64,000 bases of DNA. Origin: an uncultured Bacteroidota bacterium (GTDB lineage: Bacteria > Bacteroidota > Bacteroidia > Flavobacteriales > Flavobacteriaceae). The DNA is taken from contig CACJHI010000004.1 in assembly GCA_902593165.1 (NCBI GenBank), positions 24,934-88,933 on the forward strand, in the 5' to 3' direction. Below the pieces are notes generated by a model that had not been told where the DNA came from, did no database searches, and saw nothing but the letters and a program-made list of their open reading frames with translations. Positions 44,995 to 53,640 of the stretch are shown in pieces; the first letter of the stretch is position 1; each line of letters begins with the position of its first letter. The position numbers were made by a program, and so were the translations under genes.

Positions 44995-45083
44995 TAGGAT
45001 AGAATCATAGTTATAAGCCTAAAAGCTAAATAGCAAGCGAATATAATTAAAATTACCTTTCTATTTTTTTCATACCATTCCAT
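44994..45083 (-). CDS. Micro-ORF, 29-residue membrane peptide, coupled to the acylase
   Basis: ATG at 45083 opens 29 codons (MEWYEKNRKV, then VILIIFACYLAFRLITMIL, then Ser). An amphipathic charged start is followed by one hydrophobic segment of about 19 residues with a single internal Arg. The stop TAA shares its last base with the acylase ATG, a classic coupling junction. It is too short for routine gene calling. Position and composition argue that it is real; the function is unknown and no homologue can be checked here. Confidence 0.6.
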   Translation of the reverse strand: MEWYEKNRKVILIIFACYLAFRLITMILS

Positions 45084-45086
45084 AGT

Positions 45087-45209
45087 CTATTTTTTTAAAA
45101 TTAATGAGCTGATTGGGATAAACAATAGTAATAACCAAATTTTAGTCAAAAAAGACACAATTATAGAGATTAATATTAATGTAATAGTTAAAGTCCACTT
45201 TTTTTTCAT
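45087..45209 (-). CDS. Micro-ORF, 40-residue membrane peptide upstream of the acylase
   Basis: ATG at 45209 opens 40 codons. The product has a Lys-rich start (MKKKW), a first hydrophobic stretch TLTITLILISIIVSFL, then TKIW, a second stretch LLLLFIPISSLIL and a KK end. This is either two short membrane segments or one kinked helix. The stop is 3 bases before the start of the 29-residue ORF. AGGA just before the ATG may act as a ribosome site. The two micro-ORFs and the acylase read as a three-gene operon. Confidence 0.6.
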   Translation of the reverse strand: MKKKWTLTITLILISIIVSFLTKIWLLLLFIPISSLILKK

Positions 45210-45498
45210 TCCTAATCAGTTATTACAAGATACAATAATTCAAAATCTGTCATTTTCACATAAATCGACAAAAATTTGAGCTTATTTAGAATGAATTTAT
45301 TTAAATCATTTATTAAAAAGATGAATTTTAATTGACTGAAATGTAACTAATTAGATCATAACCCCTTTTAATACTGGGATTATCATATTCATAATTTATG
45401 TTAACTAATTGTGAACAGTTGGTAATTTTTAATACTTTTTTCTTTCTTTTTAACAATTTTTTAACTTAAATTGCGCGTATAAACTAAACTTAATTAAC
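45210..45498. promoter_or_regulatory. 289-bp divergent intergenic region upstream of the micro-ORF operon and PUL2 susC
   Basis: No gene is supported here; the longest frames are about 15 codons. It must hold the promoter for the minus-strand micro-ORF/acylase operon and the leader of the PUL2 SusC. Near SusC, TAAATTG (45467-45473) is one base short of the TAnnTTTG box, followed by GCGCG, the only GC-rich spot, about 25 bp before the ATG. TTAAC-type words recur at 45400-45465, as is common ahead of flavobacterial susC genes. No convincing hairpin is seen. Confidence 0.4.
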
Positions 45499-48400
45499 AT
45501 GAAAAAAGCTTTTTTAGTTGTATTGATGTTATCATCGAGTTTAATCTTTGCTCAGAACTCTATCTCTGGTAGTGTTTCTGACGAGAGTAATAACCCAATT
45601 CCAGGAGCTACAGTTGTAGTTGAAGGAACAAACACAGGTGTTGTTACAGATTTTGATGGTAATTATCAAATAAATGCGTCAGCTGGAGATCAGTTGACTT
45701 TCTCAAGTTTGGGATTCGGTTCTCAAACTATTACAGTTGGAAACCAAAATCAGATTAATGTTACTCTAATGTCAAGTGTTGACATTCTTGATGAGGTTGT
45801 TGTCTCAGGATATCAAACTCAGCAAAGAAGGTCACTTTCTGGAGCTATCGGTACTGTTGATACAGACGAGGCTTTCAAGACACAGGTAACAAATGCTGCT
45901 GAAGCTCTACAAGGTAGAGTTGCTGGTGTGCAAGTTACTTCTGGTGGAGGTCCTGGGGCTGCTCCCGTAATTAGAGTTCGTGGTTACTCGACTACTAATG
46001 ATAACTCACCTTTATATGTTATCGATGGTATTCAGACTACAGATCCTAATGTTATGAGAGATATTAACCCTAGAGATATTGAAAATATAAGTGTACTGAA
46101 AGATGGTTCAGCAGCAATTTATGGTGCTCGTGCCTCTAACGGTGTTATCGTTGTTACCACCAAAAAAGGTACATACAACCAAGCTAACACTCTTACTGTA
46201 GACGCTTCATATGGTATTGCAAATGTTACTAGAGTACCTGATATGTTAAACCTTCAGCAACATGCTGATATGACATGGCAGAGTATTCTAAATGATGGAA
46301 ATACACCATCTCACCCACAATATGGGACTGGTGCTACTCCTTCGATACCTATCTTCTTAAATGTTCCTATGCCAAGTGGTGCTGAATATGATGGTGCTGG
46401 TGCAAAGGTTAAAGTACCTAATGGTACTAGCTGGTTCGATGAGTTATTTGACCAAGCTGCGGTATCAGACATTTCTATTAGTGCTTCTGGTGGTTCAGAA
46501 CAAGGTAGGTACCACATGTCTGCTAATTATTTAAAACAAGAAGGTGTTATGATTCATACTGGTTATGAAAGAGCTTCAACAAGATTAAACTCAGAGTTTA
46601 AAATTGGAGATAAGCTAACAGTTTCAGAAAACTTAAACATAACTTATGATAAAGAAATAGGAAGAGGTGCAAACCAAATTCAAAATGCAGCATTTTCTTC
46701 TCCTTTAATTCCTGTTAAAGATACAAATGGAAATTTTGCTGGTACATATTCTAACTCTGCAAGAGTTGGTATTGCAAATAACCCAATCGCAGAAATGTAT
46801 AGAGCAAGAAATAACTATAACAAAAACCTTAGAGTTATTGGTGATATTCAAGTTAAATGGAATATTACTCCACAATTAGATTTTGTTTCTAAAGCTGGTA
46901 TTCAAATGAGGGATCTTAATGGAAGATCATTCACTTCATTAAACCCAGAACACGGTGAAGCAATCTCTAACAACACACTTTCTGAGGATAGCTTTAGACA
47001 AGATGAATGGGTAGTTACTAATTTCCTAAACTATAAGAATTCTTTTGGAGATCATACTTTAGACCTTTTAGTAGGTACAGAGCAGACAAAAAGAAATTAT
47101 AAAGGATTTGGGGCTTTAAGAACTAACTATCTTTTCGAAGATCCTAGTTTTTACTTATTAAGTAATGGTTCTGGTGTTCCTGTAATTGGGAATGCAGGTG
47201 CTAGCTCTAGTTCTATATCTTCTTTATTAGCTACAGCTAACTGGACATATAATAATATTGGTGCTACTGCAACAGTAAGAAAAGATGATACTTCAAGGTT
47301 TGCTCAGGCTACTGCCGATGCAATTTTCCCTTCAGCAAGTATGTTCTGGTTATTGAGTAGTGAAGATTGGTTTGATAGTTCAGTATTTGATACTCTTAAA
47401 TTAAGAGCTTCTTATGGTGAATTAGGTAACCAGGAGATTGGGATCTCTAATGCAGATATCAATATTTCTAACATTAACGAATTTACCGGAGCTTATGCAT
47501 ATGGTGGAAGCGGAGGAGCTTCTGCTGGTGCTGTAATTGCTTCAAAAGGTAACCCATTACTAACATGGGAAACAATGACATCAAAAAACTTTGCAATTGA
47601 TGCAGGTTTCATGGATAATAAATTAACTATGACACTTGATGTATTTGAAAATGTAACTGATGGTCTAGTGGCGCAGGATACTCAAAAAATTAGTACGACT
47701 GCAATTGATGCCTCTGCACCATATACAAACTTAGGTTCTATGAAGTCTTCAGGATTTGATTTATCATTAAATTATGGAGATACTACATCTAATGGTTTAA
47801 CATATTCTGTTAATGCTAACATAACTAGAGCTAAGAACGAAGTTACTGAGTTAATCAGTGAATTCTATTCTGGAAGTAGTCAAAGAATTGGGTCAATGAC
47901 TAGAACATCTGTCGGTGAGCCAATTTCTTATTTCTATGGTAGAAATGTTCTTGGTATTTTCCAAACTGAAGCTGAAGTTGCTTCACATGCAACTCAAGAT
48001 GGTGCTGGTGTTGGAAGATTCAAGTATGAAGATATTAACAACGATGGTGTAATAAACGATAACGATAGAACTAAAATCGGTGATCCTCACCCAGATTTAA
48101 TCTTTGGTGTTAATATTAATTTAGCATGGAAGAACTGGGATATGAGTATGTTCTGGAATGGTCAACTTGGTTTTGATATTTTTGACTACACAGCTCTTTA
48201 CTACGAAACTCCTTATTTCTTCAATGGAAATAGAAGTACTCGTGTATTAGACTCTTGGTCTCCATCAAACACAGGTGCTGCGTTACCTGCATTAAGTGAA
48301 ACTATTCTTAATAACGAGTTTACATCTGCTAACTCATTCTTTGTTAGAGATGGTTCTTATGTAAGACTTAGAACTCTTCAAATAGGATATACTTTACCTG

Positions 48401-48591
48401 ACTCTATTGCATCTAAATTAGGTGCTAGTAGTGCAAGAGTGTTCTACAACGGTAGTAACTTACTTACTTTAACTGACTTTCCAGGTCTTGATCCTGAAGT
48501 ACCAAGAGGTGGAGCTTTAGATATTGGTGTATATAGTCAACAATATCCTACTAACGCGCTTTCGTCTTTAGGTATTAATATTAAATTTTAA
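45499..48591 (+). CDS. SusC-like TonB-dependent transporter (PUL2)
   Basis: This 1030-residue outer-membrane transporter has a signal peptide ending at IFAQ. The carboxypeptidase-regulatory-like domain follows directly (SISGSVSDESNNPIPGATVV), with no STN domain. A plug with QGRVAGVQVTSGGGPGAAPV, PLYVIDG and ARASNGVIVVTTKKG and a barrel ending in LGINIKF complete it. It differs from the PUL1 SusC in lacking the signalling domain, and no FecR/sigma pair is nearby, so control must be by another regulator. The codons are slightly less AT-rich than its neighbours, in keeping with high expression. Confidence 0.95.
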   Translation: MKKAFLVVLMLSSSLIFAQNSISGSVSDESNNPIPGATVVVEGTNTGVVTDFDGNYQINASAGDQLTFSSLGFGSQTITVGNQNQINVTLMSSVDILDEVVVSGYQTQQRRSLSGAIGTVDTDEAFKTQVTNAAEALQGRVAGVQVTSGGGPGAAPVIRVRGYSTTNDNSPLYVIDGIQTTDPNVMRDINPRDIENISVLKDGSAAIYGARASNGVIVVTTKKGTYNQANTLTVDASYGIANVTRVPDMLNLQQHADMTWQSILNDGNTPSHPQYGTGATPSIPIFLNVPMPSGAEYDGAGAKVKVPNGTSWFDELFDQAAVSDISISASGGSEQGRYHMSANYLKQEGVMIHTGYERASTRLNSEFKIGDKLTVSENLNITYDKEIGRGANQIQNAAFSSPLIPVKDTNGNFAGTYSNSARVGIANNPIAEMYRARNNYNKNLRVIGDIQVKWNITPQLDFVSKAGIQMRDLNGRSFTSLNPEHGEAISNNTLSEDSFRQDEWVVTNFLNYKNSFGDHTLDLLVGTEQTKRNYKGFGALRTNYLFEDPSFYLLSNGSGVPVIGNAGASSSSISSLLATANWTYNNIGATATVRKDDTSRFAQATADAIFPSASMFWLLSSEDWFDSSVFDTLKLRASYGELGNQEIGISNADINISNINEFTGAYAYGGSGGASAGAVIASKGNPLLTWETMTSKNFAIDAGFMDNKLTMTLDVFENVTDGLVAQDTQKISTTAIDASAPYTNLGSMKSSGFDLSLNYGDTTSNGLTYSVNANITRAKNEVTELISEFYSGSSQRIGSMTRTSVGEPISYFYGRNVLGIFQTEAEVASHATQDGAGVGRFKYEDINNDGVINDNDRTKIGDPHPDLIFGVNINLAWKNWDMSMFWNGQLGFDIFDYTALYYETPYFFNGNRSTRVLDSWSPSNTGAALPALSETILNNEFTSANSFFVRDGSYVRLRTLQIGYTLPDSIASKLGASSARVFYNGSNLLTLTDFPGLDPEVPRGGALDIGVYSQQYPTNALSSLGINIKF

Positions 48592-48609
48592 CCCCAATAA
48601 TAATAAATT

Positions 48610-50295
48610 ATGAAAAAAATTCTAACAATTTTATTATCGGCTTCAATCTTAGTTTCATGTTCTGATGACTTTACTGAGATTGATCCAATAGGGTCGCTAA
48701 GTGATGCAGCCCTTCAGAATGCAACTGGTGTTGATCTTTTATTAACAGGTGCTTATTCAGTACTTGATGGTATTAGAAACGGTGGTCCAGGTGCAGATTG
48801 GACAAAAAGTGGTGATAACTGGTGGCTTGACGCTATCTCAGATGATGCTCACAAGGGATCAACTGATGGTGACCAGGCTGACCTACTTGCAATTGAACTT
48901 TTCACATGGGATACTACAAACCCATACTGGGAAGGTAGATGGCAAGCACTTTTTGCAGGTGTAAATAGAGCAAATGCTGTAATTGACTTGATCAACAACT
49001 CTGAAGATCCAAGTTCTTTTTCAGTTGAGCTTGCACAAGCAAGATTCTTAAGAGGTCACTACAATTTCGAACTTCAAAGAATGTGGGTAAATGTACCTTA
49101 CATTTCTGATGAAAATTATGCTGCAAGTGAATTTAATCAACCAAATTCTGGTCCTATTTGGAGCCAAATTGAGGCTGATTTTTCTGCTGCTGCAAATAAC
49201 CTTCCAGCTTCTAGAGGTGGATCATATAGTGAGCCAGGTAGGCCACTTGCTTCTGCTGCAAGAGCATATTTAGGAAGAGCTCAATTATACCAAGGAAAAT
49301 GGGCTGATGCATTAGGTTCTCTTGAGTCTGTTATAAACTCAGGTGACTATGCATTAAACTCAGATTATTCTGCTAACTTCAGATCTTCTGGAGAAAACAG
49401 TACTGAGGCAATTTTCTCTATTCAATTTGCTTCTGACGGTGGTCAATCACCTCAGGGTAACAGAGGTGGGACATTAAACTTCCCAATTGGTGCAATGACA
49501 GGTGGTATGTGTTGTGGTTTTTACCAACCAACTATCGATCTTGGAAATGCATTCCAGACAGATGCTAATGGTCATCCATTATCTAACTGGGCAACTTCTG
49601 ATATAGCAAGTGACTATGGTATATATGAAACTGAACCATTTTCTATGCACACAGGTCCACTAGACCCAAGAATTGATTACACTATCGGAAGACGTGGAAT
49701 TGATTTAAACGGTTTTGGTCCAATGACAGGTAAGGATAACATCAGAGCATCATTTACTGATATCTCTGGTCCTTATGTGAACAAGAAAAACCTTTATACT
49801 GCTGGTGATGATGCCAACAGAGGTACAGGTGGTTGGGGTGAGCAAAGAACAGGTATCAACTACCATATTTTAAGATATGCTGATGTTTTATTAATGGCTG
49901 CTGAGGCTGCTGTTGAAACAGGTGCACTTGAAACAGGTAGAGGTTATGTTAACCAAGTTAGAGCAAGAGCTAAGAACGGTCCACGTGCTGACTCTCAGCC
50001 TAACTATGTTATAGATACTTACAACTCAACATGGACTGATCAAGGTGCTGCTAGAAATGCAGTTAGACATGAAAGAAGAGTTGAATTAGCTATGGAAGGA
50101 CACCGTCTTTTTGATTTAAGAAGATGGGGTAATATGGTTGAAACATTAAACACTTATATTGCTAACGAGGGAAGAACTATTGCAAATTTTGCAGCAAAAG
50201 CGAATCCAGTGTCAGCTAAGCATAATGCAAACCCTATACCTTTAAATGCTATTGATTCGTCTCAAGGAGCTCTTACTCAGAATCCTGGTCACTAA
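48610..50295 (+). CDS. SusD/RagB-like glycan-binding lipoprotein (PUL2)
   Basis: This 561-residue lipoprotein (LVSC, Cys17) reads CSDDFTEID after the lipobox, very close to the SDDF-type export signal described for Flavobacterium surface lipoproteins, so surface display is likely. SusD features include FLRGHYNFELQRMWVNVPY, ILRYADVLLMAAEAAVETG and VRHERRVELAMEGHRLFDLRRWG. It follows its SusC by 18 bp and ends before a strong terminator. Confidence 0.95.
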   Translation: MKKILTILLSASILVSCSDDFTEIDPIGSLSDAALQNATGVDLLLTGAYSVLDGIRNGGPGADWTKSGDNWWLDAISDDAHKGSTDGDQADLLAIELFTWDTTNPYWEGRWQALFAGVNRANAVIDLINNSEDPSSFSVELAQARFLRGHYNFELQRMWVNVPYISDENYAASEFNQPNSGPIWSQIEADFSAAANNLPASRGGSYSEPGRPLASAARAYLGRAQLYQGKWADALGSLESVINSGDYALNSDYSANFRSSGENSTEAIFSIQFASDGGQSPQGNRGGTLNFPIGAMTGGMCCGFYQPTIDLGNAFQTDANGHPLSNWATSDIASDYGIYETEPFSMHTGPLDPRIDYTIGRRGIDLNGFGPMTGKDNIRASFTDISGPYVNKKNLYTAGDDANRGTGGWGEQRTGINYHILRYADVLLMAAEAAVETGALETGRGYVNQVRARAKNGPRADSQPNYVIDTYNSTWTDQGAARNAVRHERRVELAMEGHRLFDLRRWGNMVETLNTYIANEGRTIANFAAKANPVSAKHNANPIPLNAIDSSQGALTQNPGH

Positions 50296-50320
50296 TCAAA
50301 TAAAATTCTAGCTAAAAATT

Positions 50321-50356
50321 AAACAGGATGAATTAATTTTCATCCTGTTTTTTTTT
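50321..50356 (+). terminator. Intrinsic terminator after PUL2 susD
   Basis: The arm AAACAGGATGAA (50321-50332) pairs perfectly over 12 bp with TTCATCCTGTTT (50339-50350) around a 6-base loop. It runs into nine T residues (50348-50356). The next gene starts at 50368, just 12 bases after the T-tract, the same layout as downstream of the PUL1 susD. Confidence 0.9.
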
Positions 50357-50367
50357 AAATTTACCTC

Positions 50368-53300
50368 ATGAAAAAATTGAACCTACTTTTATTGACTTTA
50401 ATTTTATTATGTGCTATAGTCTCATGTAATAATACTTCAGATGATAAACAATTTACTCTTCTTACTAGTTCCCAAACTGGTGTTGATTTCATAAATGAAT
50501 TAAAAGAGAATAATACAATGAATTATTTTACCTATCCATACATATATATGGGGGGTGGAGTATCAGTTGGAGATATAAATAATGACAACCTTGATGATAT
50601 TTTCTTTACAGGAAATATGGCTGAGAACAGACTTTATTTAAATAATGGAAACCTTGAATTTGACGACATAACCTCTTTAGCAGGAGTTGGTGGTGATGAT
50701 AAATGGTACACCGGTTCAACTATGGTTGACATAAATAATGATGGTTATTTAGATATATATGTATCTGTAGCTGGTCTAGATGGAGTAAAAAATAATGAGT
50801 TACTTATTAATAATGGAGATAATACTTTTACTGAAAAGGCAAGCGAATATGGAATAGATGATATTGGTAACAGTGTACAGGCAACATTTTTTGATTATGA
50901 TAAAGATGGAGATTTAGATCTTTATGTAGCTAACTACCCAATGACCCCTTTTGATGCTCCTAGTAGCTATTACTATTATAAAATGCAGAATTCTGAGGAG
51001 TATGAGACTGATAATTTATACAGGAATGATGGCTCATCATTTACAAGGGTCACAGAGGATGCTGGACTAAGGACTTATGGACTTACATTAAGTGCAACTG
51101 TTGGGGATTTAAATAATGATTCCTATCCAGATATATACATATCAAATGATTTTAGCTCACCAGACTTTATGTACATGAATAATGGTGACGGGACTTTTAC
51201 AGATATTGTTAAAGAGTCGACGAATCAAACCTCTTTTTATGGAATGGGAGTTGATATTGCGGATTTCAATAATGACCAGTACCTGGATTATATTCAGGTA
51301 GATATGGACGCAAAAGATAACCGAAGATCAAAGGCTAATATGGCTAGTATGAATCCAGATCTATTTTGGAGCACTGTTGATTATGGATTTCATTATCAAT
51401 ATATGCATAATACACTTCAATTAAATAGACGAATTGAGGGTGACAAGCCTTTTTTTAGTAATATTTCAAGACTTTCAGGTATATCATCTACCGATTGGAG
51501 TTGGGGACCTCTTTTAGCTGATTTTGATAATGATGGTTGGAAAGATCTATTCATATCTAACGGTACTAGAAGGGAGATAAACAATAAAGATTATTTCAAT
51601 GAAATTAATTTAAGACCAATGTCTAATGATAGTCTATTATATTATACGAATCAAATACCCTCAGAGGCTATCTCAAATTTTGCATTTAGAAATAACAAAG
51701 ATCTTACTTTTTCAGATGTTTCAGTTGATTGGGGATTAGATGATAAAAACTTTTCTAATGGAGCAACATACGCTGATCTTGATAATGACGGAGATCTAGA
51801 AATTATTGTAAATAATATTGACCAGGAGGCTCAAATCTACAAAAACAATTCTACTAATAACTTTGTAAGAGTAAAGCTTAAGGGTGATGGTGATAATATA
51901 TTTGGAATTGACAGTAGGGTATATGTAGAAACTGAAAATTCAAGCCAGATGCAAGAGCTTACAATGTCTAGAGGATTCCAGTCATCTGTTTCTCCTTATC
52001 TTAATTTTGGTATAGGTAATGATGATATAATAAAATCAATTAAGGTTGTATGGTCAAATGGTAACTCTGAAGAGTTGAAAGATCTTAAAATTAATTCGAT
52101 AATTGAATTTGACATTTTAAATTCCAAGCAAGAATCTAAAGTAGAAACTGGTGAATCAAATCTGTATTTTGAAAATGTTGATATTGTAGAGCATAAACAT
52201 AATGAGAATGAGTATAATGATTACATAAAAGAGGTTCTCTTACCCCATGAAAATTCAAGACTGGGTCCTGGTATTGCAATTGGTGATATTAATGGAGATA
52301 AAATTGATGATTTTGTTGTAGGAGGGGCGAAAGACCAACCTACTGCATTTTATATCCAAAAATCTGACGGATCATTCTATAGTAAGAGTTTTGCATTCTC
52401 TAAAGAACATTCTAAATACGAGGATATGGACATGATCCTTGAGGATTTTGATAATGATGGAGATAATGATTTATATATAGTCTCAGGTGGGAATGAATTT
52501 GAGCCAAACACTCCAATATTAAAAGATAGATTATACATTAATAATGGTAAGGGCTCATTTAATTATAGCAATAGTTCTTTGCCTGATAATTTTTCAAGCG
52601 GTATGAGAGTTACATCTTCAGATTATGATAAAGATGGTGATATGGACTTATTTGTTGGTGGAAGAGTCGTTCCTGGTAGCTATCCTCTTCCTGCCGAGAG
52701 CTTTTTGCTAGAAAACATTTCAGATGGCAATGGAATAAAATTTAGAAATGCGGATGAATCTATCTTTTCTTTCAAAGAAATAGGATTAGTAACATCATCA
52801 GTTTGGACTGATTATAATAATGATGGGTGGACAGACCTAATTGTTGTTGGAGAATGGACACCAATTAAATTTTACAAGAATAATGATGGTAAATTTTCCG
52901 AAGACAAGTCTTTAATTGACGAAGATTCCACAAGAGGCTGGTGGTATGATATTGTTGCTGAGGACTTTGATAAAGATGGTGATATTGATCTGGTAATTGG
53001 TAATCTTGGGAATAACTATAAATATCAAACATCAGGTGATGAAACATTTGATATTTTTTATAATGATTTTGATAAAAATAACAGTGGAGATATAGTTCTT
53101 AGTTATTTCAATGATGGTGAACAATATCCACTTAGAGGAAGGCAATGTTCGTCTGATCAAATTCCTGCAATTAAAACTAAATTTCAGGATTATGATGCCT
53201 TTTCGATTGCTACACTTGAAGATGTTTATGGTGAATCAGATTTGGATAATTCTCTTCATTATTTCACAAAAACGTTTTCATCTGTTTATTTAGAAAATAC

Positions 53301-53637
53301 TGGTAACTCATTTATAATGAATAATTTACCAACTTTAACTCAGTTATCTTCTATTAATAAAATTCTTAAAAAAGATATAGATAAAGATGGTTATACTGAT
53401 ATAGTTGTGTCAGGAAACATGTATAATTCTGAAGTTGAAACTCCAAGAAATGATGGAAGTGTTGGTGTTTATTTAAAATATACTCCTGATTCTGGCTTTG
53501 AGGCAGTATCTACTCAAAAAAGTGGACTATTTATTAATGGTGATGTCAAAGACATGGAGTTTATTACTTTAAATAATGATGATTACATTTTATCAGCTAA
53601 GAATGATGATTTAATAGAATTTACTAAAATAAAGTAA
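50368..53637 (+). CDS. FG-GAP/VCBS repeat lipoprotein with ASPIC/UnbV domain (CRTAC1-like)
   Basis: This 1089-residue lipoprotein (AIVSC) has repeated Asp-rich calcium-binding loops (DINNDNLDDIFF, DINNDGYLDIY, DYDKDGDLDLY, DFNNDQYLDY and more) typical of beta-propeller FG-GAP repeats. A first propeller (about 60-490) is followed by an ASPIC/UnbV segment (about 505-590, with SMSRG-type TMSRGFQSSVSPYLNFG). A second propeller-like repeat block (about 620-1080) contains DINGDKIDDF, DYDKDGDMDLF and DFDKDGDIDLV. No catalytic domain is recognised. Such proteins recur beside susCD pairs and are assumed to bind ligand at the cell surface. Confidence 0.88.
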   Translation: MKKLNLLLLTLILLCAIVSCNNTSDDKQFTLLTSSQTGVDFINELKENNTMNYFTYPYIYMGGGVSVGDINNDNLDDIFFTGNMAENRLYLNNGNLEFDDITSLAGVGGDDKWYTGSTMVDINNDGYLDIYVSVAGLDGVKNNELLINNGDNTFTEKASEYGIDDIGNSVQATFFDYDKDGDLDLYVANYPMTPFDAPSSYYYYKMQNSEEYETDNLYRNDGSSFTRVTEDAGLRTYGLTLSATVGDLNNDSYPDIYISNDFSSPDFMYMNNGDGTFTDIVKESTNQTSFYGMGVDIADFNNDQYLDYIQVDMDAKDNRRSKANMASMNPDLFWSTVDYGFHYQYMHNTLQLNRRIEGDKPFFSNISRLSGISSTDWSWGPLLADFDNDGWKDLFISNGTRREINNKDYFNEINLRPMSNDSLLYYTNQIPSEAISNFAFRNNKDLTFSDVSVDWGLDDKNFSNGATYADLDNDGDLEIIVNNIDQEAQIYKNNSTNNFVRVKLKGDGDNIFGIDSRVYVETENSSQMQELTMSRGFQSSVSPYLNFGIGNDDIIKSIKVVWSNGNSEELKDLKINSIIEFDILNSKQESKVETGESNLYFENVDIVEHKHNENEYNDYIKEVLLPHENSRLGPGIAIGDINGDKIDDFVVGGAKDQPTAFYIQKSDGSFYSKSFAFSKEHSKYEDMDMILEDFDNDGDNDLYIVSGGNEFEPNTPILKDRLYINNGKGSFNYSNSSLPDNFSSGMRVTSSDYDKDGDMDLFVGGRVVPGSYPLPAESFLLENISDGNGIKFRNADESIFSFKEIGLVTSSVWTDYNNDGWTDLIVVGEWTPIKFYKNNDGKFSEDKSLIDEDSTRGWWYDIVAEDFDKDGDIDLVIGNLGNNYKYQTSGDETFDIFYNDFDKNNSGDIVLSYFNDGEQYPLRGRQCSSDQIPAIKTKFQDYDAFSIATLEDVYGESDLDNSLHYFTKTFSSVYLENTGNSFIMNNLPTLTQLSSINKILKKDIDKDGYTDIVVSGNMYNSEVETPRNDGSVGVYLKYTPDSGFEAVSTQKSGLFINGDVKDMEFITLNNDDYILSAKNDDLIEFTKIK

Positions 53638-53640
53638 TAA

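Noticed and set aside
45291..45335. 14-codon frame (MNLFKSF...) in the region upstream of PUL2 susC
   Set aside because: Too short, no membrane or coupling signal, and it lies in AT-rich regulatory DNA.
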